The notes under the pieces were generated by a model. It saw only the letters and a program-made list of their open reading frames with translations, was not told where the DNA came from and did not search any database. From Candidatus Thiodiazotropha sp. (ex Monitilora ramsayi) (GTDB lineage Bacteria > Pseudomonadota > Gammaproteobacteria > Chromatiales > Chromatiaceae): a stretch of 64,000 bases of DNA. This document shows, in pieces, positions 42,706 through 51,025 of the stretch. The stretch covers positions 496,001 through 560,000 of the forward strand of contig JAHXIO010000011.1 in the NCBI GenBank assembly GCA_025655595.1. The letters run 5' to 3'. The translations under genes were made by a program, and so were the position numbers. Numbering within the stretch: position 1 is the first letter of the stretch; each line of letters starts with the position of its first letter.

Positions 42706-44579
42706 TCTGAAAGCCCATATTCCCTTTGCCATATCTCTAAGTTCAGAATGGTCCAGAGTAGCTTTTCGTGGTTCTGTTTGTGTTGAATATGCTCGTTAAG
42801 ATATCTCTCAAGGGCATCTCTTTTGAAAAACCCTGCAGACATAGAATCACTACCCAGAAGATGATCGCAGAGATAATCCTTCATCGGCCCACGAAACCAA
42901 TCACTTACCGGCACTCTGAATCCCACTTTCTTTCTATCGATAATCTCGACAGGTAGTAATTTTTTCATTCCCTCACGCAACAACCACTTTGATCGGTTTT
43001 TGTTGATCCTGCATTCGTCCGGCAGAGATGAAATGTATTCAGCAAGCTGATGATCCATAAATGGCATCCTTGCCTCTAGCGAGGCCGCCATGGTCATCCT
43101 ATCCCCTCGCTCAAGGAGGTTGTCATGCAACCAGCTTGTCTGGTCGAAATAGAGGATTTTCCTGAGATAACTGTTCTCTTGAAGCACATCATAGGGAGGT
43201 GAATCAGATCGGACTTCCCCATTGGCTTTGAAGGCAAGCAGTCTCTCTCTATCCTGAGGCGTAAAAGAACCAAACCAGGAAGGCATTCGCTCCGACCAAT
43301 CTCCTAAATTCAGGCAATTAATAGCTGTCTTATGTCGCCAGAATCGATATGGAAGCTGGCCAATAAGTCCTTTAATCGGTTTTCTGACAATTTGTGGCAG
43401 AAGATTGTAATAGTCAGCATACCTGTCATATTTATGCTTCGGATATCCACCAAGAAATTCATCACTACCCTCCCCCGTCAGCACCATTTTTACTTTTTTC
43501 CTAGCCTCCAACGATAAAAGATATATGGGTATGTCGGATGGTTCCGATACTGGCGCATCACGGAATCGAATAAGCTTGGGCAGCTCATCCATAAGATGGT
43601 TTTGAGATATCGTCAGTTCATGATGGTCAGTATTAAACTGATCCGCAATCACTTTCGCATAGGCTAGTTCACTATATTGAGTTTCAGTAAAGCCTACAGA
43701 AAATGTTTTAATTGGCTCACTACTATGCCGAGACATGAGTCCAACAACTGCCGAGGAATCTATACCACCAGATAAAAAAGCACCGAATGGCACATCAGCG
43801 ACCATTCTGCTCTCCACCGCATGATCTAATACAGTCATAAAACCATCAACTGGATCAGGCACTGTCTCACGTATATCACTCGGATACTTATCTGGTGGTG
43901 TATAGTAGCGATTGATCTTCAGATTGCCATTTCTCCAAATGGCATATGAAGCAGGGGGCAATTTACGAATACCCTGAAAAAGGGTTTTTGGCCATGGAAC
44001 ATACCGATATAGCAAGTAATCCCAAATAGCATTCTTATCTATCCTGCGCTCAACCATCGGCAGAGTTAGAAGACTTTTAATCTCTGAACCAAATATCAGC
44101 TCACCGTTTTCAGACCAGTAATACAACGGCTTTTTACCGAACCTGTCACGTGCAAGAAACAACTCTTCCTTAAAGTCGTCCCATATGGCGAATGAAAACA
44201 TGCCATGTAATTTTGTTACACAGTCTTTTCCCCATTCATCATAGGCAGCTATAATAGTTTCGGTATCTGACGAACTCGAGAAACGGTAGCCACGAGTTTC
44301 TAACTCGCGTCTCAATATTTTGTAATTGTAAATCTCCCCATTAAACACAATATGAGTTGTGTTTTTTGCGTTATGCATGGGTTGATGACCGCCACCCAGA
44401 TCGATAATTGAAAGTCGTCTGTGAGCCAGCCCGATTGATAGAGATCCATTCTTCGTTCGCGCGGAGAAGTAGCCTTCGTCGTCCGGACCCCGGTAGACGA
44501 TCCGGTCAGCCATATTCTTCAGTATGGCGGTCGTTGATTCAGGTGTTTTTTTTAGGCAGAAACCCGCAATTCCACACAT
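42702..44579 (-). CDS. asnB: Glutamine-dependent asparagine-synthase-like amidotransferase
   Basis: This 625-residue class II amidotransferase has catalytic Cys2 (M-C-G-I-A-G-F-C) and the N-terminal glutaminase domain to about 200. The synthetase domain follows with the PP-loop L-S-G-G-I-D-S-S-A-V and L-T-G-E-G-S-D-E-F-L-G-G-Y. As first gene of a polysaccharide operon, it may amidate sugar carboxylates (uronamides) rather than make free asparagine. This fits the family's frequent presence in EPS loci but is inference. Confidence 0.92.
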   Translation of the reverse strand: MCGIAGFCLKKTPESTTAILKNMADRIVYRGPDDEGYFSARTKNGSLSIGLAHRRLSIIDLGGGHQPMHNAKNTTHIVFNGEIYNYKILRRELETRGYRFSSSSDTETIIAAYDEWGKDCVTKLHGMFSFAIWDDFKEELFLARDRFGKKPLYYWSENGELIFGSEIKSLLTLPMVERRIDKNAIWDYLLYRYVPWPKTLFQGIRKLPPASYAIWRNGNLKINRYYTPPDKYPSDIRETVPDPVDGFMTVLDHAVESRMVADVPFGAFLSGGIDSSAVVGLMSRHSSEPIKTFSVGFTETQYSELAYAKVIADQFNTDHHELTISQNHLMDELPKLIRFRDAPVSEPSDIPIYLLSLEARKKVKMVLTGEGSDEFLGGYPKHKYDRYADYYNLLPQIVRKPIKGLIGQLPYRFWRHKTAINCLNLGDWSERMPSWFGSFTPQDRERLLAFKANGEVRSDSPPYDVLQENSYLRKILYFDQTSWLHDNLLERGDRMTMAASLEARMPFMDHQLAEYISSLPDECRINKNRSKWLLREGMKKLLPVEIIDRKKVGFRVPVSDWFRGPMKDYLCDHLLGSDSMSAGFFKRDALERYLNEHIQHKQNHEKLLWTILNLEIWQREYGLSE

Positions 44580-44874
44580 TACTTATTCACACCATTAATT
44601 TTAACTGAGAGCACCGTAGATTCAGCGCGCGATCACGTTTCTACAGCGGCCATTTATCTTTGGTTATGTTCGCAGGATCCAGTTTAACCGCGCTTATAAG
44701 AAATCTCATGATCTCCTGCAGTTTATAGTAACCAGCCCCATCTTCTCAGATGTAGATTAGGCGTTTTAGCCGTCGTTTTCTGTAAACATTCTTTGCCAAC
44801 ACATACTGAACTGCCATGCCATCTATGACGGAATATCACATAACAGTGCACCCACCTGACATACAACCTCTAGA
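44580..44874. other. Upstream region of the polysaccharide operon
   Basis: About 295 bp separate thrC from the first polysaccharide gene. I found no RfaH/ops element and no clear promoter. A 22-codon frame with AGGAG shortly before its ATG lies at 44641-44709 on the minus strand; it is too short to call. Confidence 0.4.
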
Positions 44875-46014
44875 TCACATATTCTGCAGTATTGTCTGTT
44901 TCACAGATGCCAATTCAGCATTAATGGTTACAACGGGTGATGTTGATTGACGAATTGCAGTATCAGGATCTTTCAAACCATTACCGGTTAGCGTACATAC
45001 AATGCTCGAACCCTCAGGAATCTTGCCTGACCTGACATCCCTCATGGCACCTGCCAGAGAAGCTGCCGATGCCGGCTCACAGAATACACCTTCCTGTTCA
45101 GCCAAAAGCTTCTGCGCGGCAAGTATCTCTTCATCAGTGCACTCATCGAACCAACCTCCCGACTCTTCCTGGACCTTCCAAGCCTGATTCCACGACTGCG
45201 GATTACCGATCCGGATAGCTGTCGCCACGGTTTCAGGGTTTTCAACAGGACCACCCCGCATGAAAGGCGCCGAACCTGCCGCCTGATAACCCACCATCTT
45301 CGGCCGTTTACCCGTTATAGCACCGCCGGCAAACTTACACTTACCCCCACAATAGGCGCATGCTTCGGTAACATGGTCCGCTGAGGAACAAGAGTATTCA
45401 CAGTACCCAATCCAATGAGCAGTGATGTTACCTGCGTTACCAACCGGCAGGCAGTGGTAGTCAGGCGCATGACCCAACTCCTCGACGATCTCAAATGCCG
45501 CTGTCTTTTGGCCTTGCAGACGATAGGGATTAATGGAGTTGACGATCGTCACAGGGGCATGCTCAGCTACATCCTTGACCAATTGCATTCCATCATCGAA
45601 ATTCCCTTTTATCTGGATGGTGATTGCACCATACATCATGGCCTGAGCCAGCTTACCCATTGCAATCTTGCCATCGGGAATCAGCACAAAAGCCTTTATA
45701 CCCGCCCGTGCAGCATAAGCAGCCGCGGCAGCTGACGTATTACCGGTAGAGGCACAGATGATAGCCTTACTCCCCTCTTCCACCGCCTTGGTCACCGCCA
45801 TGGTCATTCCCCGATCCTTGAACGAGCCAGTGGGGTTCAAACCCTCGTATTTGACGTAGATATCTACATCCTTACCCAACTCTCGTGGAATATTCTGCAG
45901 CCGTATCAACGGCGTATTTCCTTCACCAAGGCTGATGATGCGTGTATCGTCGTGTACCGGCAGGCGGTCGCGGTATTTATCGATCAATCCAGTATAGCGG
46001 GGGCGAAACGTCAT
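44875..46014 (-). CDS. thrC: Threonine synthase with a Cys-rich insertion
   Basis: This 379-residue PLP enzyme converts O-phosphohomoserine to threonine. The Schiff-base lysine is K66 (G-S-F-K-D-R-G-M), and the phosphate-binding loop follows at G-N-A-G-N-I-T (about 192-198). Between residues 205 and 226 an insertion contains five cysteines (C205, C209, C219, C222, C226; C-x2-C-x3-C at the end), absent from the threonine synthases I know best. It could bind a metal or Fe-S cluster. It is the third gene of alaC-hom-thrC, 105 bp after hom. Confidence 0.95.
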   Translation of the reverse strand: MTFRPRYTGLIDKYRDRLPVHDDTRIISLGEGNTPLIRLQNIPRELGKDVDIYVKYEGLNPTGSFKDRGMTMAVTKAVEEGSKAIICASTGNTSAAAAAYAARAGIKAFVLIPDGKIAMGKLAQAMMYGAITIQIKGNFDDGMQLVKDVAEHAPVTIVNSINPYRLQGQKTAAFEIVEELGHAPDYHCLPVGNAGNITAHWIGYCEYSCSSADHVTEACAYCGGKCKFAGGAITGKRPKMVGYQAAGSAPFMRGGPVENPETVATAIRIGNPQSWNQAWKVQEESGGWFDECTDEEILAAQKLLAEQEGVFCEPASAASLAGAMRDVRSGKIPEGSSIVCTLTGNGLKDPDTAIRQSTSPVVTINAELASVKQTILQNM

Positions 46015-46119
46015 GTTATTAACCTCTGATAACCTTCTCTTTGCGAACCGCTACACTTAATCACTAGCAGGAATTAGCGGCAGCCGTTCGAAATCATTTA
46101 ATTCGTAGTATGCTATTCG

Positions 46120-47463
46120 CTATCCGTCGAGCTGCTCGACACGGATCATCATCACCTGACCCGTGACGCTCTGAAGCCGTTCTATCTCAACGATGGCCTG
46201 ATCAAGTTGTTTCTCCAGTACGCGCTGGGTCAACATCACCAACGGGACGGTGGTTTCACCCTCAGAAGGCTCTTTCTGTTGAATTGCCTCGATACTGATA
46301 CCCGATTCGGCCAGAATGCCTGCGATTTGCGCCACTACACCCGGCTTGTCCTCGACCTGCATACGCAGATAGAAGGCGGTTTCAACCTCGTCAATGGGTA
46401 AAATGGGCAGATCGACCAACTCTCCCGGCTGAAAAGCAAGATGCGGTACACGATTTTCCGGATCGGAGGTAAGTGCCCGAACCACATCCACCACATCAGC
46501 CACCACAGCTGATGCTGTGGGATCAGAGCCAGCACCCGCACCATAGTAGAGTGTCGGACCTACTGCATCACCTTTGATCAGAACAGCATTCATGACCCCA
46601 TCCACATTGGCAATCAGTCGTCGATGGGGAATCATGGTCGGGTGCACCCTCAACTCGATGCCTCTCTCGGTCTTTCTTGTGATGCCAAGATGTTTGATGC
46701 GATAACCGAACTGAGCGGCGTACTCCACGTCTTGCTGCTCGATCTTGGTGATACCTTCCGTGTAGGTCTTATCAAACTGCAATGGAATACCGAATGCGAT
46801 CGAGGCCAGAATTGTCAGCTTATGAGCAGCATCGATACCCTCGACATCGAAGGTCGGATCGGCCTCCGCATAGCCCAACGCCTGGGCCTCCTTCAAAACA
46901 TCGGCAAAGTCTCGCCCCTTATCACGCATTTCAGTCAATATGAAATTACCGGTTCCGTTGATAATACCGGCGATCCACTCGATATGATTGGCAGCCAAAC
47001 CCTCTCGCACCGCTTTGATGATAGGGATGCCGCCCGCCACTGCAGCCTCAAACGCCACGGTCACTCCCTTCTCCTGGGCAGCGGCAAAGATCTCATTGCC
47101 ATGCAGGGCAATCAGCGCCTTGTTGGCTGTCACCACGTGTTTTCCGTTCTCAATGGCTTTCATGACTAATTCGCGAGCGGGGGAGTAGCCGCCGATCAGC
47201 TCAATAACGATCTCTATATCGGGATTTTCCACCACAGCAAAGGCATCATCACCGACTTCGATGCCTTCAATCCCTCGCAATAGCTCCGGATCGTAGTTCT
47301 TTGCGGCCGCATGGCTAATCTGGATGCCTCTTCCTGCCCGCCGGGCGATCTCATCGGCATTTCGGGTTAAAACCTTCAAGGTGCCGCCGCCCACGGTACC
47401 CAGTCCCAACAGGCCCACTTTGACTGGATTCAAGGTATTCTCTCCTGCTCTTGTATTTGTCAT
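46120..47463 (-). CDS. hom: Homoserine dehydrogenase
   Basis: This 447-residue NAD(P)-dependent enzyme reduces aspartate semialdehyde to homoserine. It has an N-terminal Rossmann fold (G-L-L-G-L-G-T-V-G-G-G-T), the catalytic domain (G-I-I-N-G-T-G-N-F-I-L-T at about 175-186, then A-L-G-Y-A-E-A-D-P), and a C-terminal ACT domain from about 365 for feedback by threonine. Its ATG overlaps the alaC stop (TAATG, 47461-47465). Confidence 0.97.
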   Translation of the reverse strand: MTNTRAGENTLNPVKVGLLGLGTVGGGTLKVLTRNADEIARRAGRGIQISHAAAKNYDPELLRGIEGIEVGDDAFAVVENPDIEIVIELIGGYSPARELVMKAIENGKHVVTANKALIALHGNEIFAAAQEKGVTVAFEAAVAGGIPIIKAVREGLAANHIEWIAGIINGTGNFILTEMRDKGRDFADVLKEAQALGYAEADPTFDVEGIDAAHKLTILASIAFGIPLQFDKTYTEGITKIEQQDVEYAAQFGYRIKHLGITRKTERGIELRVHPTMIPHRRLIANVDGVMNAVLIKGDAVGPTLYYGAGAGSDPTASAVVADVVDVVRALTSDPENRVPHLAFQPGELVDLPILPIDEVETAFYLRMQVEDKPGVVAQIAGILAESGISIEAIQQKEPSEGETTVPLVMLTQRVLEKQLDQAIVEIERLQSVTGQVMMIRVEQLDG

Positions 47464-48668
47464 TAGTTACTGATCAGTCCATCACGGCGAAACATGTCGC
47501 GGATACCGCGAACCGCCTGACGGGTTCGATGTTCATTCTCGATCAGTCCGAAGCGGACATGATCGTCCCCATGTTCGCCAAAACCGATGCCAGGCGAGAC
47601 TGCCACCTTTGCCTCCTGCAGCAGCTTTTTGGAAAACTCGAGGGACCCCATGGATTGATAGGCCTCGGGTATCGGTGCCCAGACAAACATGGTTGCTTTA
47701 GGACGCTCCACCTTCCAGCCGATATTGTTCAATCCATCGCACAGAACATCCCGTCGGCTCTGGTACATATCTCTGATTTCATGCACCACATCCTGTGGTC
47801 CCTCCAAGGCGGCAATAGCCGCGACCTGAATCGGCGTAAAGGTCCCGTAATCGAGGTAGGATTTAATTCTTGCCAGGGCAGCAACCAGGGTCTTGTTGCC
47901 CGTCATAAAACCAACACGCCAGCCGGGCATATTGTAGCTTTTGGACAGGGAGAAGAATTCAACGGCGATCTCGTCAGCACCCGGTACTTGCAGTATTGAT
48001 GGCGCCACATAACCGTCGAATACAATATCGGCATAGGCCAGATCGTGCACGACCCAAACATTGTATTCCTTGGCGATTTCCACCACTTTCTCGAAGAAAT
48101 CGAGCTCGACACACTGAGTTGTCGGATTGCCAGGGAAATTCAGCACCAGCATCTTGGGCCTGGGCCAGGAGTCTTTTATCGCCTTGACCAGCTCATCAAA
48201 AAAGTCTATCCCCGGGACCATCGGTACATGCCGCACATCGGCTCCCGAGATAATGAATCCATAAGGGTGTATGGGATAGGCCGGGTTCGGGACCAAGACC
48301 GAATCCCCCGGTCCCATGCAGGCAAGCGCCAGGTGTGCCAGTCCCTCTTTTGAACCGATAGTGGCAATGACCTGAGACTCAGGATCGAGATCCACGTCAT
48401 ACCGGGTTTTATACCAATTGCTCATCGCCCGTCGCAGGCGAGGAATTCCCTTGGACATGGAATAGCGATGGGTATCCTTACGATTGGCCACCTCGCACAG
48501 CTTGTCGACGATGTGTTGGGGTGTCGGTTGATCCGGATTCCCCATACCGAAATCGATGATATCCTCGCCACGCGCTCGCGCCGCCGCCTTAAGCTCATTG
48601 ACTATGGCGAAAACGTAAGGTGGTAACCGCTTGATTCTGCGGAATTCTTCCATCTCTGGCGTGGACAC
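47463..48668 (-). CDS. alaC: Alanine-glyoxylate/pyruvate aminotransferase AlaC-type
   Basis: This 401-residue class I/II fold-type I PLP aminotransferase has [16 protein letters not shown] as the PLP-lysine region (about 233-248), N-F-P-G-N-P-T-T near 173-180 and R at the C-terminal carboxylate site. Gene order alaC-hom-thrC is common in Proteobacteria; it likely makes alanine from pyruvate and glutamate. It is the first gene of the operon. Confidence 0.93.
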   Translation of the reverse strand: MSTPEMEEFRRIKRLPPYVFAIVNELKAAARARGEDIIDFGMGNPDQPTPQHIVDKLCEVANRKDTHRYSMSKGIPRLRRAMSNWYKTRYDVDLDPESQVIATIGSKEGLAHLALACMGPGDSVLVPNPAYPIHPYGFIISGADVRHVPMVPGIDFFDELVKAIKDSWPRPKMLVLNFPGNPTTQCVELDFFEKVVEIAKEYNVWVVHDLAYADIVFDGYVAPSILQVPGADEIAVEFFSLSKSYNMPGWRVGFMTGNKTLVAALARIKSYLDYGTFTPIQVAAIAALEGPQDVVHEIRDMYQSRRDVLCDGLNNIGWKVERPKATMFVWAPIPEAYQSMGSLEFSKKLLQEAKVAVSPGIGFGEHGDDHVRFGLIENEHRTRQAVRGIRDMFRRDGLISN

Positions 48669-48789
48669 GGGAACCTCGACTGTTTATTGGACCCAAAGGA
48701 TCTAAAGTTAACTGACCGTCTGCTAAAGATCAATTAAATCAGCTATACACGGACTTTTTTCACAAACACGATTAGGGTAAGGTCAGAGC

Positions 48790-49161
48790 ATGAAATTCGT
48801 ACTCGATAACATCGGTGAAGGACAGGCCATCCAGCGCTACGAGCCAGGAGAGATTATTGTCAATCAGGTAAGCTACCGGAAAAGCCTGATCGTAATGCCG
48901 GAACGGGTCATCAGCGACTGGGCACCTTCCTGTCTGTCAGAAATGACACTGGAGGATTTTCACATGATAGCTGAACTGAAACCGGAGATCGTTCTACTCG
49001 GAACGGGTAGAGAGCAAAAATTTCCCCACCCTTCCCTGATGCAGCCACTGATGGAGCAACGCATAGGTCTGGAGGTCATGGACACCGCCGCTGCCTGCCG
49101 AACCTACAACATATTAATGGTTGAGGGCCGCAGGGTCACCGCTGCACTGTTTATGATTTAA
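48790..49161 (+). CDS. Mth938-like domain protein
   Basis: This 123-residue soluble protein is a single Mth938/NDUFAF3-like domain: I-x-x-Y-E-P-G-E-I-I-V-N, then V-I-S-D-W at about 38-42, P-E-I-V-L-L-G-T-G at about 66-74, G-L-E-V-M-D-T-A-A-A-C-R-T-Y-N-I-L at about 91-107. Some relatives assist complex I assembly; the bacterial function is not settled. Its 3' end overlaps the convergent membrane protein gene by 11 bp. Confidence 0.9.
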   Translation: MKFVLDNIGEGQAIQRYEPGEIIVNQVSYRKSLIVMPERVISDWAPSCLSEMTLEDFHMIAELKPEIVLLGTGREQKFPHPSLMQPLMEQRIGLEVMDTAAACRTYNILMVEGRRVTAALFMI

Positions 49162-49714
49162 CCTCGGCTTCAGGCGAATCCGTCTGTTGCTCCACCGATT
49201 CATCCTCCAGGATCACCACATCCTCAGGCACAGGATATTTATCCACAATCCGTTGGCTCAGCTTGTGCAAAGTTGCCTGGTGCAGGGCATCCGATTCCAT
49301 CAGAATGAGCACCAGTACCGTCACCATGATGGGAAGGATACCAATACCGCCGATCAGGGCCATGACCGCCACCTTCATCATGCCCAGGTATGAGTAGGCT
49401 ATCCAGCCGAACAGGCAAACCACCAACACTGCCAGTAACATGTAGACAAAGAATCGACTCCTCTCTGCGGCAATCTGCCAATGCACCATAACATACCAGT
49501 GATCCCGCTGTCTGGACTGCCTGGCCCGCCAGAGGGTATAGATGAGCAAAGCGAGAGAGACGATGGGCACCAGCGCCAGAGGTTGCCAATAGGAGCGAAC
49601 CAATCCAAGTGCGGCAACAAACCAGAGAATATGGTTACCGATCAGATTGGTCAGAAAAATATCATGAGGAATCTTGGCCTTGTGTGTCAGCTCATCGGAA
49701 ATCTCAAATTTCAT
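49151..49714 (-). CDS. Conserved hypothetical inner-membrane protein
   Basis: This 187-residue protein has four hydrophobic segments (about 25-41, 46-62, 90-110 and 112-138), grouped as two hairpins. A short basic loop with W-R-A-R-Q-S-R-Q-R-D-H-W separates the hairpins. The C-terminal tail is acidic (S-V-E-Q-Q-T-D-S-P-E-A-E). I do not know its family name. It is convergent with, and overlaps, the Mth938-like gene. Confidence 0.8.
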   Translation of the reverse strand: MKFEISDELTHKAKIPHDIFLTNLIGNHILWFVAALGLVRSYWQPLALVPIVSLALLIYTLWRARQSRQRDHWYVMVHWQIAAERSRFFVYMLLAVLVVCLFGWIAYSYLGMMKVAVMALIGGIGILPIMVTVLVLILMESDALHQATLHKLSQRIVDKYPVPEDVVILEDESVEQQTDSPEAEVKS

Positions 49715-50049
49715 CTGTGCAGCCCGCCCTGCCTGTCATAAAAGAGTCACAGCGGAGGAGGCTACCATCGGTGAACGAGAAATGCATCCCTGTACCAGTT
49801 AAAACCTTCTGCACAAATCAGATGCCGACCATGCCGGCCTTCACAATCCAACACCGGTTTCATGATTACATGGACAACTGAGATTACCAATAAGCAGGGA
49901 TCGGTGACTAAATTCAAACCCACTGCCGATCCTTGAGAAATGTTATGAGCCCGGAAGCCTATCCCGTTGTAGAATAGTCACCGCACACGCTGTTTCGTAA
50001 AGGGATGGCCAGGTTAGTTGTCAACGATCCAACCGAATAGAAAATACCG
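49715..50049. other. Intergenic gap with a stem-loop
   Basis: About 335 bp lie between divergent genes. An inverted repeat (AGGGATCGG … CCGATCCTT, about 49895-49937) could form a 9-bp stem with a large loop. It has no U-run. No gene or RNA was recognised. Confidence 0.4.
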
Positions 50050-50748
50050 ATGGAAAAAAAGATTATATTTTGGGTCCTCTCCCTCTCTCTGGTGGCCGTA
50101 GCCCTTGCTATCCTGCTGCCTGGCGGCCGTAAGGTTGATAGTGATCCGAAATTGCCATGGGAGGTCCATCTCAACACGCAGGGAGCGCCGGAAGTCTTTG
50201 ATCTGACCCTGGGAACCAGCTCTCTTAACGACGCCAGACAGGTTTTTCAGATGCAGGGTGAGCTCAACCTCTTCATCGATCATACAGGTTCGCCAGCGCT
50301 TGAAGCCTATTTTGAGCGAGTGTTCCTGAGTGGGCTCAGGGCAGACTTCATCCTGGTGCTCGATGCGGACAGCAACCTGCTTAATCAACTCTACGACCGC
50401 GGCAGTCGCATCAGTCGTACCAGTGAATCAACCCATAAGGTGGAGCTCAGTGGAGAGGATCAGACTCTCGCCTCCGGATTTTCGATTAAACTCATCAACT
50501 ATGTCCCATACGCCAATCTGGATGATCAACTGGTCACAAGTCGTTTCGGCGAACCAACCCGGAAAATCACTGAGACGGAAACCGCCATCACTCACTGGAT
50601 CTATCGTGACAAAGGCATCAGTATCGGGCTCAATCCCGATGGAAAGGAGTTGATTCAGTATATGCCTCTAAGCGAGCTCAGCCCGCTAATCGAGCGTATC
50701 GAGGAGAATAACAGGCGCTACCGGGAGGCGATAAAGCAGCAGGGTTAG
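50050..50748 (+). CDS. Hypothetical membrane-anchored periplasmic protein
   Basis: The family is not recognised. This 232-residue protein has one N-terminal hydrophobic segment (about 4-24) that serves as signal anchor or signal peptide. The rest is soluble and probably periplasmic. Its only distinctive element is a G-S-S-L/D-A-R-x-V-F-type opening (about 53-62), reminiscent of periplasmic repeat proteins. The C-terminal helix is rich in Glu/Arg. It is convergent with ccoS. Confidence 0.75.
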   Translation: MEKKIIFWVLSLSLVAVALAILLPGGRKVDSDPKLPWEVHLNTQGAPEVFDLTLGTSSLNDARQVFQMQGELNLFIDHTGSPALEAYFERVFLSGLRADFILVLDADSNLLNQLYDRGSRISRTSESTHKVELSGEDQTLASGFSIKLINYVPYANLDDQLVTSRFGEPTRKITETETAITHWIYRDKGISIGLNPDGKELIQYMPLSELSPLIERIEENNRRYREAIKQQG

Positions 50749-50802
50749 GCCGGATCTCTTATCGTTCAAGAGTGAGAAAATAAGATGAGATCGCCAGCCC
50801 GG

Positions 50803-51003
50803 CTACTCTTGATCTTCCGCATCGGGCATCCGTTGTTTAGGTGCCTTCTTTTTAGCGGGCGGTAGGTCATCATCCATGAGGATGCGGTGCGCCTCTCCCT
50901 CAAGATCATCGAATTGACCGCTTCTGGCAGCCCAAAAGAGCACACCAACCGCAACCAGGCCCAGCAGGATCATTCCGGGTATCAAGCCATAGATGACATC
51001 CAT
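50803..51003 (-). CDS. ccoS: cbb3 oxidase maturation protein CcoS
   Basis: This 66-residue protein starts at the ATG at 51001-51003 (M-D-V-I-Y-G-L-I-P-G-M). Fourteen extra upstream codons overlap ccoI and are unlikely. A single membrane helix (about 5-24) is followed by the conserved W-A-A-R-S-G-Q-F-D-D-L-E-G. CcoS is required for cofactor insertion into cbb3 oxidase. It is the last gene of ccoGHIS. Confidence 0.93.
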   Translation of the reverse strand: MDVIYGLIPGMILLGLVAVGVLFWAARSGQFDDLEGEAHRILMDDDLPPAKKKAPKQRMPDAEDQE

Positions 51004-51025
51004 CACACCACTCCGTCGTAACCGT

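Noticed and set aside
44580-44874. RfaH ops element before the polysaccharide operon
   Set aside because: No GGCGGTAG core was found on the transcribed strand.
27000-45000. Insertion sequence, integrase or tRNA att site bordering the polysaccharide island
   Set aside because: No transposase, integrase, tRNA or terminal repeat could be seen at either border; transfer is suggested only by composition.
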